Of a stretch of 64,000 bases of DNA, positions 63,931 through 64,000 are shown piece by piece. Positions within the stretch are counted from its first letter, which is position 1, and each line of letters starts with the position of its first letter. The notes beneath the pieces were generated by a model. The model worked only from the letters and a program-made list of their open reading frames with translations. It ran no database searches and was not told the origin of the DNA. A program made the position numbers and the translations under genes. This DNA is from Penumbrarchaeum sp964445525 (GTDB lineage Archaea > Thermoplasmatota > Penumbrarchaeia > Penumbrarchaeales > Penumbrarchaeaceae): NCBI GenBank assembly GCA_964445525.1, contig CAYULA010000007.1, positions 27,476 to 91,475 on the forward strand. Direction: 5' to 3'.

Positions 63931-64000
63931 GGATTTTTCAGTAATTAACTGAAGTTTTGCGTTTCAGATTAGATTCACCCGTTTCACCTTCGTAGATTTG

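Overview
This is a gene-dense archaeal window from a euryarchaeal lineage, most likely Thermoplasmatota-like. The archaeal assignment rests on the full-length archaeosine tRNA-guanine transglycosylase with PUA domain, aEF1-beta, aIF2-beta with a TRAM domain, RadB, the A/V-type ATPase subunit D, the AMP phosphorylase/ribose-1,5-bisphosphate isomerase pair, TATA-like promoters, some apparently leaderless genes, and start sites preceded by GGTGATC/GGAGGT-type ribosome-binding sites with frequent TTG starts. The narrower placement is inference from the many secreted, C-terminally membrane-anchored Ig/PKD-type proteins; no rRNA is present to confirm it.

Layout. 1-4.9 kb (leftward): AMP phosphorylase (cut by the edge), ribose-1,5-bisphosphate isomerase, a degenerate metallo-beta-lactamase-fold protein, archaeosine TGT and a glyoxylate/glycerate dehydrogenase. 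5.1-8.5 kb: a MoxR/Mg-chelatase-like AAA ATPase with its VWA partner. 8.7-10.7 kb: small regulators, a membrane protein and a THEP1-type NTPase. 10.9-27 kb: large surface proteins (beta-propeller/CARDB, an Asn- and Pro-rich glycoprotein, a PPC/PKD protein) and a 1018-residue helical protein, interrupted by aspS and a divergent FtsZ/tubulin-superfamily gene. 27-31 kb: membrane-anchored hexapeptide acyltransferase-like protein, a TctA/DUF112-like permease with an OB-fold surface protein, and a small conserved archaeal protein. 31-36 kb: protein disulfide oxidoreductase, orphan PAS histidine kinase, tRNA-Asn followed by a 111-base folded element made from inverted and direct copies of the tRNA 3' end, and a membrane-anchored winged-helix regulator. 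36-47 kb: translation factors and a zinc ribbon, a complete flavodiiron protein, DUF192, DUF711, thioredoxin, TrmB-like regulator, UPF0104 flippase-like protein, OPT transporter, ATPase subunit D, TyrRS with a large insertion, and DUF2797. 47-59.4 kb: a co-directional envelope locus with a 2453-residue Ig-repeat surface protein, a VWA surface protein, a polytopic membrane protein carrying a Cdc48-type AAA+ domain, and a small membrane protein. 59.5-64 kb: RadB with an overlapping unknown gene, argS, and aIF2-beta.

The strongest candidates for something undescribed are the envelope locus at 47-59.4 kb (an ATPase with two homologous ectodomains, operon-coupled to a giant adhesin-like protein and a VWA protein), the FtsZ/tubulin-like protein at 15.4-16.9 kb with recognisable T1, T3, T4 and T7 loops, and the tRNA-Asn-derived folded element at 33.96-34.08 kb. 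Gene starts were moved from the longest possible frame where a ribosome-binding site clearly favours an internal start. All functional calls come from reading motifs and context; no database search was possible.
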